This document shows, one piece after another, positions 31,159 through 41,009 of a DNA stretch of 49,351 bases (positions are counted from its first letter, which is position 1; each line of letters begins with the position of its first letter). A program made the position numbers and the translations under genes. The DNA comes from JAENVT01 sp031412355 (GTDB lineage Bacteria > Actinomycetota > Acidimicrobiia > Acidimicrobiales > Ilumatobacteraceae), in contig JANOCR010000314.1 of NCBI GenBank assembly GCA_031412355.1, positions 1 through 49,351 on the forward strand, read 5' to 3'. The notes under the pieces are model-generated. The model saw only the letters and a list, made by a program, of their open reading frames with translations, was not told the DNA's origin and ran no database searches.

Positions 31159-32127
31159 ATGGTCGACGAAACGCGGCGCAGTCGTCTGCTGGCCATGAAA
31201 CTCGCAACACTGGTTCGCGACCACGAGGGCCAGGCAGCGGTTCAGCCCGTGCCGTTCGCGCTCGGTGCGGCCGGACTCGACGGTTCCGTAGGGTGGGTGC
31301 TTCTCGACGAACGTCAGCACCGCGGCCTAGGGCCCGCACTGGCTTGGGCCGTGCGAGCCGGCGTCGGCCACCTGCACGTCCTGGCGGAGGAGGGTACGGG
31401 CACGCTGGCACGCCGGGCGTCGGCCTTTCGGATTCCGATCGAGGTCTGGCACGTCGCCGATCGCGTGCTGCTGTCGGCGATCGCCGAGCCGCTTCCACCG
31501 GCAGTCGAAGTACCCGACGCGCACCAGCAGTTTCGGTCGTTGATCGCTGAAGGCGGCGCGACGCCGGCGGTCGAGCACGGCGTGCTGGTCGGCGAAGTGC
31601 GCGGCCTGGAGGTTTGCCGGGTCGTCACGGATCAGCACACCGGTGCGGCGAGGCTCGAGGTCGGGATCGGTCAGCACGATCGCGAGGCGTTCCAGATGCT
31701 GCATGGCGATGTCCCCACGGTCGACGCCCTCGCCAAGGTCGTGGCCGTCGTCGCGCCGCACCGTGAATACGGAGCCGATCCCCATCCCTTGAACCGGCTC
31801 GGCCAGGAACAGGCGCTTCGGGCCAGGCTGATCGATGATCCCGGTCTGATCGGTGCGACACAGATCGAGCCGTATCCGTCGCCAGTCGCCCGCACGAACC
31901 TGAAGGATTCGCAGCCATGCGTCGCCCATGCAGTGATCGATGGGCACCCGACCACCGCGGTGGTCAGTTCCGGCGTTGATCTCGATCTGATTCCATTCGC
32001 CACCGATGCCCGGCTTGCCACGGGCTACCCGACGCGTATCGTGCTGCCGGCGCGCGACGCAGTGCCGGTGCAAACCGACATTGCCGGGTTGCTGACGGAC
32101 CCGATCGAGATCATTCCAGTGGGCTGA
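31159..32127 (+). CDS. Conserved protein of unknown function
   Basis: 322 residues that I do not recognise. No signal peptide or membrane segment is visible. The first half reads like a small alpha/beta domain (GWVLLDERQHRGLGPALAWAVRAGVGHLHVLAEE); the second half includes HREYGADPHPLNRLGQEQALRARL and an ordered C-terminal region. It stands 31 bp after the DUF1501 gene and 20 bp before prfA, so it probably belongs to the prfA transcript. An alternative ATG lies at 31195. Confidence 0.75.
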   Translation: MVDETRRSRLLAMKLATLVRDHEGQAAVQPVPFALGAAGLDGSVGWVLLDERQHRGLGPALAWAVRAGVGHLHVLAEEGTGTLARRASAFRIPIEVWHVADRVLLSAIAEPLPPAVEVPDAHQQFRSLIAEGGATPAVEHGVLVGEVRGLEVCRVVTDQHTGAARLEVGIGQHDREAFQMLHGDVPTVDALAKVVAVVAPHREYGADPHPLNRLGQEQALRARLIDDPGLIGATQIEPYPSPVARTNLKDSQPCVAHAVIDGHPTTAVVSSGVDLDLIPFATDARLATGYPTRIVLPARDAVPVQTDIAGLLTDPIEIIPVG

Positions 32128-32147
32128 GGCCGTAACCTGCTCGGTCA

Positions 32148-33212
32148 GTGTTCGAACGACTGGCGTCCCTGGAAGATGAGTTCATCTCGCTGGAGGTGAG
32201 CCTCAGCGACCCCGCCGTGCAGGGTGATCACGCCGCGCTGCGCAATGTGTCGAAGCGGTACAAGGACCTGACTCCGGTCGTCGAGTGCCTGCGCGCTCAT
32301 CGCGAGCGTTCGGCGGACGCGCAGGCGGCGCGCGATCTGCTGATCGATGCCTCGGAGCCCGATCGGGTGATGCTGCGCGGCGAGTTGGAATCGGCCGAGG
32401 GCGATCTGGCCGAACTCGAGGAGCAGCTGCGGCTGCTGATGCTGCCGAAGGACCCCAACGACGGCAAGGCAGTGATCATGGAGATCCGCGGCGCCGAGGG
32501 AGGCGAGGAGGGCAACCTGTTCGCCGGCGACCTCTACGAGATGTACCGGGGGTTCGCCGCGTTGAAGGGCTGGACCGTCGAGGTGTTGTCGCACGATCCG
32601 AGCGACCTCGGTGGCATCAACCTGGTCACGATCCTGATCAACGGCGACACCGCCTGGAGTCGACTGAAGTTCGAGGGCGGCACGCATCGTGTGCAACGTG
32701 TGCCCGCCACCGAGAGTCAGGGCCGAATCCACACGTCGTCGGCCACGGTGCTGGTGCTGCCGGAGGCCGAAGAGGTCGAGGTCGAGATCGACGAGCGAGA
32801 TCTCGACATCGACGTCTACCGGTCCAGCGGACCCGGTGGTCAGGGGGTCAACACAACCGACTCGGCGGTGAGAATCACCCATCGCCCCACCGGTGTTGTC
32901 GTGGCCATGCAGGACGAGCGCAGTCAACTGCAGAACCGGGCCAGGGCCATGCAGGTCCTGCGTGCTCGACTGTTGAAGCTCGCCCAGGACGAACAGGAAG
33001 CAGCGATGTCGGTCGAACGCCGATCCCAGGTGGGTAGCGGAGGCCGAGGCGAAAAGATTCGCACGTACAACTACAAGGAAAATCGGGTCACGGACCATCG
33101 CATCGGGTACACGATCTACCGGCTGCAAGAAGTGCTCGCGGGCGACCTCGACGACGTCGTCGACGCCCTTGCTGCCGACGAACGAGCCCGCCAACTCTCC
33201 GGCGATGAATGA
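32148..33212 (+). CDS. prfA: Peptide chain release factor 1
   Basis: 354 residues from a GTG. The hydrolysis motif SGPGGQGVN and the stop-codon reader PAT (RVPATESQGRIHTSS) identify RF1, which acts at UAA and UAG. It overlaps prmC, which methylates the GGQ glutamine, by 8 bp. Confidence 0.97.
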   Translation: MFERLASLEDEFISLEVSLSDPAVQGDHAALRNVSKRYKDLTPVVECLRAHRERSADAQAARDLLIDASEPDRVMLRGELESAEGDLAELEEQLRLLMLPKDPNDGKAVIMEIRGAEGGEEGNLFAGDLYEMYRGFAALKGWTVEVLSHDPSDLGGINLVTILINGDTAWSRLKFEGGTHRVQRVPATESQGRIHTSSATVLVLPEAEEVEVEIDERDLDIDVYRSSGPGGQGVNTTDSAVRITHRPTGVVVAMQDERSQLQNRARAMQVLRARLLKLAQDEQEAAMSVERRSQVGSGGRGEKIRTYNYKENRVTDHRIGYTIYRLQEVLAGDLDDVVDALAADERARQLSGDE

Positions 33213-34104
33213 CGGCACCATCACGTGGGGTGCGCTCTGGAACGAGACGTCCGAACGGATCGCCCGTCCGCAGGCGCGGTGGATATGTGAGGTCGCCTCG
33301 GGGTTGGACCGCGACGAGTTCCTCGCCCAACTCGGCCAGCCGGCGACCGAACGCGGTGTCGCCCACCTCGACGCGATGCTTGCACGGCTGGCCACCGGCG
33401 AGCCCTTGCAGTACGTGCTCGGACGTTGGGGATTCCGAAATCTCGATCTGATGATCGACCGGCGGGTGCTGATCCCCAGATCGGAGACCGAAACCGTCGT
33501 CGAGGTCGCGTTGCAGCTGGCCCGGTCGATGCCTCGCCCCATCATCTGTGCAGACCTCGGCACCGGCAGCGGTGCGATCGGGCTATCGCTCGCCAGCGAG
33601 TTGCCACTTGACGGTGTGACCGTGTGGATGACCGACCGTTCGTCAGACGCGCTCGACGTGGCTCGAGCCAATGCCGCAGGGGTTGGTCGATCGTCGGCCA
33701 ACGTTCATCTGGCACACGGGCACTGGTTCGACGCGTTGCCCACGGACCTCGCCGGGCGACTGGCGTTGGTGGTGTCGAACCCGCCGTACGTTGGCGATGA
33801 CGACGTCGACCTCGAGCCGGCCGTTCGGCAGTGGGAGCCGGCCGTTGCACTGTTCGGCGGGCCCGACGGCCTCGACGAGATTCGTCATCTTGCCGGGCAA
33901 GCTCCGCGCTGGCTGTGTCCCGGTGGATGGCTGGTTGTCGAGATCGGGTCAGCTCAGGGGCCACACGTGGTCGAGTTGCTGAGCGCCGCAGGCTTGGACG
34001 AAGTCGAGATCAGGACCGACCTGACGGGTCGCGACCGCGTTGCTGTTGCGCGCCGTGGCTCGTCGCAGTCAATCGAAGCGAGCGGCAACCTGCCCGAGCA
34101 GTGA
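33205..34104 (+). CDS. prmC: Release factor glutamine methyltransferase
   Basis: 299 residues; SAM-dependent N5-methylation of the GGQ glutamine of release factors. Seen: RVLIPRSETE, the SAM-binding ADLGTGSGAIGLSLA and the catalytic NPPY (VSNPPYVG). The ATG lies within the prfA 3' end. The 3' end overlaps the convergent TerB-like gene by 36 bp. The sua5 gene often seen next is absent. Confidence 0.95.
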   Translation: MNDGTITWGALWNETSERIARPQARWICEVASGLDRDEFLAQLGQPATERGVAHLDAMLARLATGEPLQYVLGRWGFRNLDLMIDRRVLIPRSETETVVEVALQLARSMPRPIICADLGTGSGAIGLSLASELPLDGVTVWMTDRSSDALDVARANAAGVGRSSANVHLAHGHWFDALPTDLAGRLALVVSNPPYVGDDDVDLEPAVRQWEPAVALFGGPDGLDEIRHLAGQAPRWLCPGGWLVVEIGSAQGPHVVELLSAAGLDEVEIRTDLTGRDRVAVARRGSSQSIEASGNLPEQ

Positions 34105-34470
34105 CTCCTCTTCGGGGTCGATGTCGTGATCGACACCAGCGACATCTCGCGCTGCCGAGAACAACGATTGGCGCAGCACTTTGCTGGCGATTCGGGCGTC
34201 GATGTCGTCGAGCAGGGTGTCGGTGTCGTGGGCGGCAATCGCGGCGCGGACCTTGGCTATGGCCTGGCCGAGATACTGATCGAACGCGAACGTTGACGAC
34301 TCCCATCCCGAATCGTCGCTGATGACCCGGATCTCGTCGAGTTCATCGTCGGTGATGTGCCTGTCGGCGAACATCACCAGCAACAGCAGTTCGATGACCG
34401 CCTCGTGCTCGCGATTCGCCGTGGCATGTACGGAGATGTGGCGGTACAGATCGCGCATGCGTTGATTCAT
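34069..34470 (-). CDS. TerB-like (tellurite-resistance family) protein
   Basis: 133 residues, all helical and acidic. EAVIELLLLVMFADRHITDDELDEI and AGVDHDIDPEEESLL match the TerB-type metal-binding helical repeat. Such proteins occur widely outside tellurite operons and their role is unclear. It lies 12 bp after the DPP-IV-like gene on the same strand and overlaps the prmC end on the other strand. Confidence 0.8.
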   Translation of the reverse strand: MNQRMRDLYRHISVHATANREHEAVIELLLLVMFADRHITDDELDEIRVISDDSGWESSTFAFDQYLGQAIAKVRAAIAAHDTDTLLDDIDARIASKVLRQSLFSAARDVAGVDHDIDPEEESLLGQVAARFD

Positions 34471-34482
34471 CGAAGGCGCAAC

Positions 34483-36600
34483 CTAACCGGTTGCCGTGGG
34501 TCCGATGAAACGTCTGAGGAAGTCGAGTTGGTGCAACAGCAAGTTCTCGGCGACGACTTCCTGCGGGGTCATATGGGTGACGCCGACCAGCGGCAGCACT
34601 TCGTGCGGCCTTCCCGTAGCCAGCAGCGCCGACGACATTTGCAGGGTATGCGCAGCTACGACGTTGTCGTCGGCGAGCCCGTGGATCAACAGCAGCGGCC
34701 TGGTCAGGCTCGCGGCCAACGGCAGCAATGAAGAGTTCGCGTACGCGGTGTCGTCGACCGTCGGGTCGCCCAGGTAGCGCTCGGTGTAGTGGGTGTCGTA
34801 CAACCGCCAATCGGTGACCGGCGCGCCGGCGATGGCTGCATGGAACACGTCGGGCCGGCGCATGACCGCCAGCGCCGCCAGGTACCCGCCGAAGCTCCAG
34901 CCGCGGATGGCGACGCGGCCGAGGTCGAGCGGGTAGTCGTCGGCGGCGGCACGCAACGCGTCGATCTGGTCGTCGAGGACGGGTGTCGCCAGGTCGAGAT
35001 GCACGGCGCGTTCCCATTCACTGCCACGGCCGGGTGTGCCGCGGCCGTCGGCGATCACCACGGCGAATCCCTGGTCGGCGAACCACTGCGACAGCACGAA
35101 TCGACTGCGCGCAGCCAGCACGTATTGCACGTGCGGTCCACCGTACGGGTCGAGCAGAACAGGCAGGGGAGAGCCGTCGTGATCGTGAGGAAGCAGAACG
35201 GCCGTCGCTACCCGGCGATCGCCGTAATGATGCAGCACAACGTTGGGATCGACCAGAGGCTGCTCGGCGAACGACGCCACCACCGGACCATCGACGACCT
35301 TGGTGACCGATCCGCACGTATCGAGCGAAGTGCTGCGCAACACGGTGGTGCCGCCGCCCACCACGGCCGTGTGAATGCCCGGCCCGTCACTGATGCGAGT
35401 CACGTCGTCGTCGGTCCACTGCCACACGTCTTGCACTGTCGCGTCGTCGGCGTGGTTGGCCAGGAAGATCACCGTGTTGTCGGCGACAGCAACGATGGCT
35501 CGCAACTGGAGGTCGGCAGGAGTGACGGGCCGGCCGTCGATCAGCAGCCGGCGACCGCCATCGCGATCGGCGGCCATCACCAACCGCCCGTCATCGAGTT
35601 CGTTCGGGGTACCAGGAACCAATTCGACCCAGTTGTCGTCGTGATCGGTGAAGAGCACCGCCGTGTCGCCCGTCGTGGGATTGGCTTCCAACACCTGCAG
35701 GTCGCATTGGTCGCGAGATTGAACTGTCAGCAGCAGCCGCTCGGTCGACGCCCAGTGCACGGCAGTGAGATACGGGAACCGGTCCTGATCCCACGCGACC
35801 TCGATGCTGCCGCCATCGAGTGCCAGCACGTGCAGCTCGACCTTGGCGTTGGCGGTGCCGGCAGCCGGGTAGCGCACCTCGCGCGGTTGTTGGTCCGGCG
35901 AGCCTGGCTCGGCGATGAACCATCGCTCGACTTCCGACACGTCGACCCGGCAGGCCGCGATCGCCCCGCCATCCGGGCTCCACCAGTAGCCGCGATACCG
36001 ATGGAGCTCCTCGCCGGCGATGTAGTCAGCGGATCCCCACGACACGTCGAGATCGTCGTCACTGGCCAGCTCCCAGCTGCTTCCGTCGAGCTCGGCGATT
36101 CGTAGTGCGCTGCCACACACGTAGGCCAGTCGCTGCGCACCGGGGTCTGGACGGGGATCGAACACCGGCCCATCGACGACCAGTTCGCGGGTGACGCCAC
36201 TGATCAGACCGGCGACGTACAGCCGGCCGGCCAGCGGGAAGGCAACGACCGAGACGGCGTTGTCGGTTGCGAACGTCGTGACTCCCGAGGCCGTCTCGCG
36301 CATTCGCTCGCGGCGAACCCGTTCCTCCGCCGGCATGTCGTCGGGGTCCATCTGCACCAGCAGAGTAAGCGGATCGGCGATCAGCCGCTCCGCACCGCTG
36401 GCGACGTCGAGGAGGTACAGGCAGTTGATCGGGTCGTCGCCTGTACGGCTGCGGATGAAGACGATGCGCCGGCCGTCGGGTGACACCACAAGGTTGCGCG
36501 GTTCGCCGAGGCTGAACCGGCGAGTGCGCGCGTACTGCCGGGGGAACGAATCGGTGTCGTCCGGCCGCGGTGTCGTGTCTGGTGTCATGTCCTGCGTCAC
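34483..36600 (-). CDS. S9 family prolyl oligopeptidase, dipeptidyl-peptidase-IV-like
   Basis: 705 residues from a GTG. An N-terminal beta-propeller (about 20-440) contains the DPP-IV-type glutamate pair in YIAGEELHRYRGYWWSPDG. The C-terminal alpha/beta hydrolase has the catalytic Ser in RGWSFGGYLA, Asp in HGLADDNV and His in GVTHMTP. It should remove Xaa-Pro dipeptides from peptides. No signal peptide is seen, so a cytosolic role is likely. Its GTG overlaps the stop of the upstream alcohol dehydrogenase gene (GTGA); an ATG at 36588 is possible. Confidence 0.93.
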   Translation of the reverse strand: MTQDMTPDTTPRPDDTDSFPRQYARTRRFSLGEPRNLVVSPDGRRIVFIRSRTGDDPINCLYLLDVASGAERLIADPLTLLVQMDPDDMPAEERVRRERMRETASGVTTFATDNAVSVVAFPLAGRLYVAGLISGVTRELVVDGPVFDPRPDPGAQRLAYVCGSALRIAELDGSSWELASDDDLDVSWGSADYIAGEELHRYRGYWWSPDGGAIAACRVDVSEVERWFIAEPGSPDQQPREVRYPAAGTANAKVELHVLALDGGSIEVAWDQDRFPYLTAVHWASTERLLLTVQSRDQCDLQVLEANPTTGDTAVLFTDHDDNWVELVPGTPNELDDGRLVMAADRDGGRRLLIDGRPVTPADLQLRAIVAVADNTVIFLANHADDATVQDVWQWTDDDVTRISDGPGIHTAVVGGGTTVLRSTSLDTCGSVTKVVDGPVVASFAEQPLVDPNVVLHHYGDRRVATAVLLPHDHDGSPLPVLLDPYGGPHVQYVLAARSRFVLSQWFADQGFAVVIADGRGTPGRGSEWERAVHLDLATPVLDDQIDALRAAADDYPLDLGRVAIRGWSFGGYLAALAVMRRPDVFHAAIAGAPVTDWRLYDTHYTERYLGDPTVDDTAYANSSLLPLAASLTRPLLLIHGLADDNVVAAHTLQMSSALLATGRPHEVLPLVGVTHMTPQEVVAENLLLHQLDFLRRFIGPTATG

Positions 36601-37640
36601 GGCATCACCATGATCTTGGCGTGTTCCTCTGGATCGGCGAGGTCACGAAAGGCCTGTGGAATCTCATCGATCCCGACTTTGGCCGTCACCCACGGGGTGA
36701 GATCGACCCTGCCTTCGGAGATCGAGCTCAGCGCCGCACCGAACTCCGCCGGTTCGTAGCCAAAGGCAAACTGCAAACTGAGCTCGCGGCCGATGCCGAG
36801 CATCGGATGGAATCGGTCCTCTTGCATGCACGCCCCGACGATCAGGATGCGGGCGTCCTTCGGTGCGATGCGCATGGCCTGGTCGATCATGCCCGGAACA
36901 CCGACTGCCTCGAAGATCACCGGCGTGCGGACCCCGTCGGCCTGTCGCCACGCGTCGATGGCGGGCGTCACTCGCGGGTCGACAACCACATCGGCGCCGA
37001 GTTGCTCGGCCAGTGTCCTGCGCTTGGTAGAGAAGTCAGCAGCGATGATCGGGCCGATTCCGCGCATCTTCAACTCCGCGATGCACGCCAATCCGACCGG
37101 CCCGCAACCGAACACGATGGCGCTCTCGTTGCTGTTGATCCGGCTCTTGGCGACTGCGTGCACGCCGACAGCGAGTGGCTCGGTCAGAGCCGCGATATCG
37201 GCACCCAACCCGTCGGGAACCTTGATCCCCACCATCTCGTTCAGCACCATCAGTTCGGCGTAGCCACCGTTGTAGATGTTGGAGAAGCCCACGGGGTGCA
37301 ATCCGGCGGCATCGAATGCGACGGGCAGGCTGACCACGACGTTGCCGACCTTCAGGTTGCTGCACGCCGGGCCCACCTCGACCACCTCGCAGCAGTACTC
37401 GTGGCCCATCACCGTGTCGAGGTGCGGCTCGAACACCGTCATCTGCATGGGGTCGGGCGGGCGATCGGCCTTCAGCTCGCTCATCAATTGCCGGCTCTCC
37501 TCGCCGTGTTGCAGGAGGTGCAGATCGCTGCCGCAGATGCCGCACGCAAGGACCCTTGTCAGCACCTGGCCGGGTCCTGGCGTTGGGTCGGGTAGTTCGT
37601 CGACCCGTAGTTGCCAATCTCGCATGACCGCGGCGCGCAT
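36597..37640 (-). CDS. Zinc-dependent alcohol dehydrogenase family protein
   Basis: 347 residues of the medium-chain dehydrogenase family. The catalytic zinc site is in ACGICGSDLH and GHEYCCEVVEVGP; the coenzyme domain has VFGCGPVGLACIA. The structural-zinc Cys cluster is not evident, because the segment after the first Cys carries a distinct insert (HGEESRQLMSELKADRPP). The substrate is an unknown alcohol. It is coupled to the downstream DPP-IV-like gene and follows the nucleoside hydrolase gene by 52 bp. Confidence 0.9.
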   Translation of the reverse strand: MRAAVMRDWQLRVDELPDPTPGPGQVLTRVLACGICGSDLHLLQHGEESRQLMSELKADRPPDPMQMTVFEPHLDTVMGHEYCCEVVEVGPACSNLKVGNVVVSLPVAFDAAGLHPVGFSNIYNGGYAELMVLNEMVGIKVPDGLGADIAALTEPLAVGVHAVAKSRINSNESAIVFGCGPVGLACIAELKMRGIGPIIAADFSTKRRTLAEQLGADVVVDPRVTPAIDAWRQADGVRTPVIFEAVGVPGMIDQAMRIAPKDARILIVGACMQEDRFHPMLGIGRELSLQFAFGYEPAEFGAALSSISEGRVDLTPWVTAKVGIDEIPQAFRDLADPEEHAKIMVMP

Positions 37641-37692
37641 TGTCGCGACCGTAGTTCGTCGATGGTCGGCGAAGGTCGTCGACGTCGGTGCG

Positions 37693-38634
37693 TCAGATGC
37701 TGAAATGAGCGATGGCGTCGACCACCACGGCCCAGGCCTCGTCGGCGTCGACGCCGACCAGTCGGTCGCAGTTCGGCTCCGGTCGTTCGAGCAGTGTTCG
37801 CTGGTCGATCACGGTCATACCGCGGGTGTGTTCGCCGATCGTCTCGATCGCCACGTGCGAGAACGACCGCTTGAACAGGTCGGGATGCGTCAGCGCCATC
37901 ACCGCGAGAGGGTCGTGCACGGCCGCACCACGCATGTTCTCGTGTCGGCTGACGTAGGTCCCGCTGAAGAAGTTCAGCAAGTCCGCCAGTGTTGCCGCGA
38001 GGCGACCCTCGACCGCGCGGACCTCATCTACGCGTTCCGGTGTGGCCTGCAACTGGTAGGTCGCGTCCAAGCCGGCCATGATCAGCGGGCCTCCGTATCC
38101 GATGACAATGGCGGCAGCCTCGGGATCGGCCCAGATGTTGAACTCGGCAGTGGGAGTGCGGTTGCCGAACAGCCCGCCGCCCATGAACGAGATTCCGGCG
38201 ATGCGCGAGGCGATGTCGGGCGCCGAGCGCAGGGCGAGTGCGATGTTGGTCAGCGGTCCGGTTGGGACCAGCCACGTCCCCTCGTGGTCGCGGACCGTGT
38301 CGATGATGAACCCCACTGCGTCGTGACTGGCGGGCGGGCCCGACGGCGGCGGCAGCGATGCTCCGTCCAGTCCGCTTTCGCCGTGCACGTATCCGGCATG
38401 ACGAGGCGGCGCGATCAAGGGCCGGTTGGCCCCTGCGTGCACGGGGACATCGATGCCCAGCAGATCGCGGATGACGATCGCGTTGTGTGTGGTCGATTCG
38501 AGTGGTGCATTGCCTGCAACCGTGGTGATCCCCAACAGGTTCGTGTGCCTGGCAGCGACGACCAGGGCAATGGCATCGTCGTGTCCGGGATCGCAGTCGA
38601 GGATGATCGGCAGGTGGTGCTCGGTCGGTGCCAT
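37693..38634 (-). CDS. Inosine-uridine preferring nucleoside hydrolase
   Basis: 313 residues. DCDPGHDDAIAL is the calcium-binding signature of IU-nucleoside hydrolases, and GPLTNIALAL, FNIWADPEAA and HDPLAVMAL complete the family pattern. It splits ribonucleosides into base and ribose for salvage. It is the first gene of a four-gene minus-strand run that ends with the TerB-like gene, and it is divergent from the lipoprotein gene only 34 bp away. Confidence 0.94.
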   Translation of the reverse strand: MAPTEHHLPIILDCDPGHDDAIALVVAARHTNLLGITTVAGNAPLESTTHNAIVIRDLLGIDVPVHAGANRPLIAPPRHAGYVHGESGLDGASLPPPSGPPASHDAVGFIIDTVRDHEGTWLVPTGPLTNIALALRSAPDIASRIAGISFMGGGLFGNRTPTAEFNIWADPEAAAIVIGYGGPLIMAGLDATYQLQATPERVDEVRAVEGRLAATLADLLNFFSGTYVSRHENMRGAAVHDPLAVMALTHPDLFKRSFSHVAIETIGEHTRGMTVIDQRTLLERPEPNCDRLVGVDADEAWAVVVDAIAHFSI

Positions 38635-38668
38635 GTCGGGCAGAGCATGCCACCGTTACGATCGCGCC

Positions 38669-39364
38669 GTGGCGTCGAGACAATTGTGGTGGCTGATGAT
38701 CATCGTGCTGGCGCCGGCCGGATGTGCCTCCTCGAACCGCCCTCCCCAGGCGCAAACCTCGCTGTTGGCGTCGTCGACCCAGTCGATCGCGGTCACCGAA
38801 CCTACGGGCGTGCCAGGCCTGATCGCCGATGATCCGTTCTGTTCTGCCTGGGCGGGGTATGCGGGCACGTTGCAGGCGTTGGGAATTGCCGCCTCGTTCG
38901 GCGATCTGTCGAGTGATCGGTTGGCTGTACTCGAGTTGACCAGCGCAGCGCGCCTCGTCGAGGTCGCCGCGTCGATCGCCGGCTCGTGGCCCGACGAGTT
39001 GGCGGCGGAACGATCCGTCGTTCTCGAGCAGCGGATCGGACCGTATGCACGTCGTGCTCGGCGTGCCGTGGAGGCATTGACCGCCGCTGGGGTCACGTCA
39101 GCAGAGCAAGCCACATTGAGTGCCGCGTGGCAGGCGGCGCTGTCGGTACGCGATCCCGAGGAGCCGGTCATCGATGTCGCCTCTGTTGCCGACGATCTTC
39201 AGTTCAAGATCGATGTCGCTGCCGTCGACTATGACTCCGTGGTCACGCCCTTCGCCCAGGACCCGAGCCTGGTGGTCGACGCCGTGCAGACACCGGCCAC
39301 CGACGCCTACCTCGTCGCCAAGTGCCCGGATCTCGCGTCGAGCGGCGTCGGTGACGCACTCTGA
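38669..39364 (+). CDS. Predicted lipoprotein of unknown function
   Basis: 231 residues from a GTG. A short signal (WWLMIIVLAPAGCASS) ends in a lipobox, so the mature protein is lipid-anchored outside the membrane. The rest is helical and acidic with one Cys in DDPFCSAWAGY and one in AKCPDL, which could form a disulfide. No known domain is recognised. Confidence 0.8.
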   Translation: MASRQLWWLMIIVLAPAGCASSNRPPQAQTSLLASSTQSIAVTEPTGVPGLIADDPFCSAWAGYAGTLQALGIAASFGDLSSDRLAVLELTSAARLVEVAASIAGSWPDELAAERSVVLEQRIGPYARRARRAVEALTAAGVTSAEQATLSAAWQAALSVRDPEEPVIDVASVADDLQFKIDVAAVDYDSVVTPFAQDPSLVVDAVQTPATDAYLVAKCPDLASSGVGDAL

Positions 39365-39403
39365 CAACTCACGCGAGAACCGGCTCGCTGGATCGTCTCG
39401 TCC

Positions 39404-39444
39404 GCGTCAGCACATAGAGCGACTGCCCGTCAATGAGCTGACGC
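39404..39444. repeat. Palindromic intergenic repeat, copy 2
   Basis: GCGTCAGC (39404-39411) is mirrored by GCTGACGC (39437-39444). Its reverse complement matches the element at 16507-16553 along most of its length, including the loop parts TCTATG and CAGCTCA. It lies between two convergent genes. Confidence 0.7.
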
Positions 39445-39464
39445 AGAGGATCGGCCGGCCGTCT

Positions 39465-40949
39465 TCAGTCGGCGGTGAGGGCTCCGGTGTCGGTCAACTT
39501 CACGCGGGTTCCGACCCACTCGCCGTCACACATCGCGGTTGCCAATCCCGTATCTGTGGTGGTGGCCCACGCCCGCCGTCCGTCCGCCAGCAGACAAGTG
39601 GCGATTCCAGTTTCCGGGTCACCGTCGCGCGAATGCATCACCGTGTACGCCTCGATCGTCGCCGAGCCAACGGCGTCGGTGGTCTCGGCCAACTCGCGTT
39701 GCGGCAGCGCGTCGATCTCCGCCTGCGGGTTGTCGTGCAGGAAGCCACGATCGGGTGGTTCGGTTGCATAGATGCCGAACGCATGCTTGGTCGCATATCC
39801 GCCATTTGCCCACACCAGACCGAGCTGGCCAGGCTCGGCACGCAGGTCAGCGACCATGGTCGCGATCGCGTGCATGACGTAGTTGTTCCACGGCCCGCCG
39901 GCGAACGGCAACCCTCCAGTGCGGGTGAGTTGCCGATCGAGCGAAAGACCGAGGCTCTGCGCGCCGAGCTCGACCGCAGACGGAAAGCACGAATACAGGT
40001 CCACCAAGGCGATGTCGTCGATCGAGATTCCAGCCAACTGCAGCACGCGCCGGCCCCCCAGCTCGATCGCCGGGGTCTCGGCGAACGACCAGCGATTGCT
40101 GACGAACGGATGCTCGTGGCAATCGGTGCCGGCGTGCACGAAAACCCATCGATCGCGCGGCACGCCCAGCGATGCAGCCTTGTCGGCCGAACACATGATG
40201 ACCGCCGCGGCCATGTCGACGTCGTTGTTGGAGTTCATGTACTTCGTGTACGGCAGGCCGACCATGCGGTTGGTCTCCGACGGTGTACGGATCTCCTCTG
40301 CACTCCGCGCCTGTCGGGACCACGCCGAAGGATTGTCGGCGGCCACCTCGCTGAAACGCGACCACAGTTCGCTGATCCGCTGCAGATGTTGCTCGGGTGT
40401 CAGCCCGCTTCGGGCGCGAATGGCGCTCTCGAAGATGGGATAGATCTGCACCGGCATCATCACGCCGCGCTCGAGTTCCGACGGGTGGTTCAGTACGAGG
40501 TCCTCTCCGATCAGCCGCGGTGTCTGACCCTCTGGTGCCGATGGCCACTCCAGGGTGATGGCGGCCTTGCGGGCACGAACGCGTGTGCGGCGCGCCTCAC
40601 CCCCGGCCAGAATCGCGATGTCGATCGCGCCACTCTGGATCTCGGTGGCGGTTGCATTGACGAGGCTCTGCGGGCTCTGCCCGCCCATGGTCGTGTACGC
40701 CGTCTCGGCTGGGGTCAGACCGAGCTGTTGGGCGATCAGGTAGGCCGGATCGCCGTACTTCCACGTCAGCAGGTTGACGACCCGCAACGACTGTGGGTTG
40801 GGGATCGAGTGCAAGCCGGCGTCGACGGTCGCGTCACCGATTGCCGAACACATCATCAGTGTCGGGTCCAGCGCGTCGTTCGGATCATCGGTGCGTTGAA
40901 CCGTCTGCCCGACGCCGATGATCACAGGCGCGAGTGGATCGATTGCCAT
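39465..40949 (-). CDS. Thiolase-like protein (TLP1-type), lacking the usual nucleophilic cysteine
   Basis: 494 residues, about 100 longer than a standard thiolase. The fold is visible in IIGVGQTVQR, the helix AIDIAILAGGEARRTR and the C-terminal LGLVWANGGYATKHAFGIY. At the place of the catalytic Cys (CxSG) the sequence reads TTMGGQSPQSL, and the second catalytic Cys and the GHP motif are also changed. The C-terminal extension (about 400-494) is beta-rich. This resembles mycobacterial thiolase-like proteins of type 1, which bind CoA but lack ordinary thiolase activity. ATG at 40949 is chosen; the longer frame to 41411 runs antisense through rpiB. Confidence 0.85.
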   Translation of the reverse strand: MAIDPLAPVIIGVGQTVQRTDDPNDALDPTLMMCSAIGDATVDAGLHSIPNPQSLRVVNLLTWKYGDPAYLIAQQLGLTPAETAYTTMGGQSPQSLVNATATEIQSGAIDIAILAGGEARRTRVRARKAAITLEWPSAPEGQTPRLIGEDLVLNHPSELERGVMMPVQIYPIFESAIRARSGLTPEQHLQRISELWSRFSEVAADNPSAWSRQARSAEEIRTPSETNRMVGLPYTKYMNSNNDVDMAAAVIMCSADKAASLGVPRDRWVFVHAGTDCHEHPFVSNRWSFAETPAIELGGRRVLQLAGISIDDIALVDLYSCFPSAVELGAQSLGLSLDRQLTRTGGLPFAGGPWNNYVMHAIATMVADLRAEPGQLGLVWANGGYATKHAFGIYATEPPDRGFLHDNPQAEIDALPQRELAETTDAVGSATIEAYTVMHSRDGDPETGIATCLLADGRRAWATTTDTGLATAMCDGEWVGTRVKLTDTGALTAD

Positions 40950-41009
40950 CGCGGCCCAGGGTAGGTGAGCAAGCTGGGTCGACAAACGACGCAGCCGTAG
41001 ACTCGCCGG

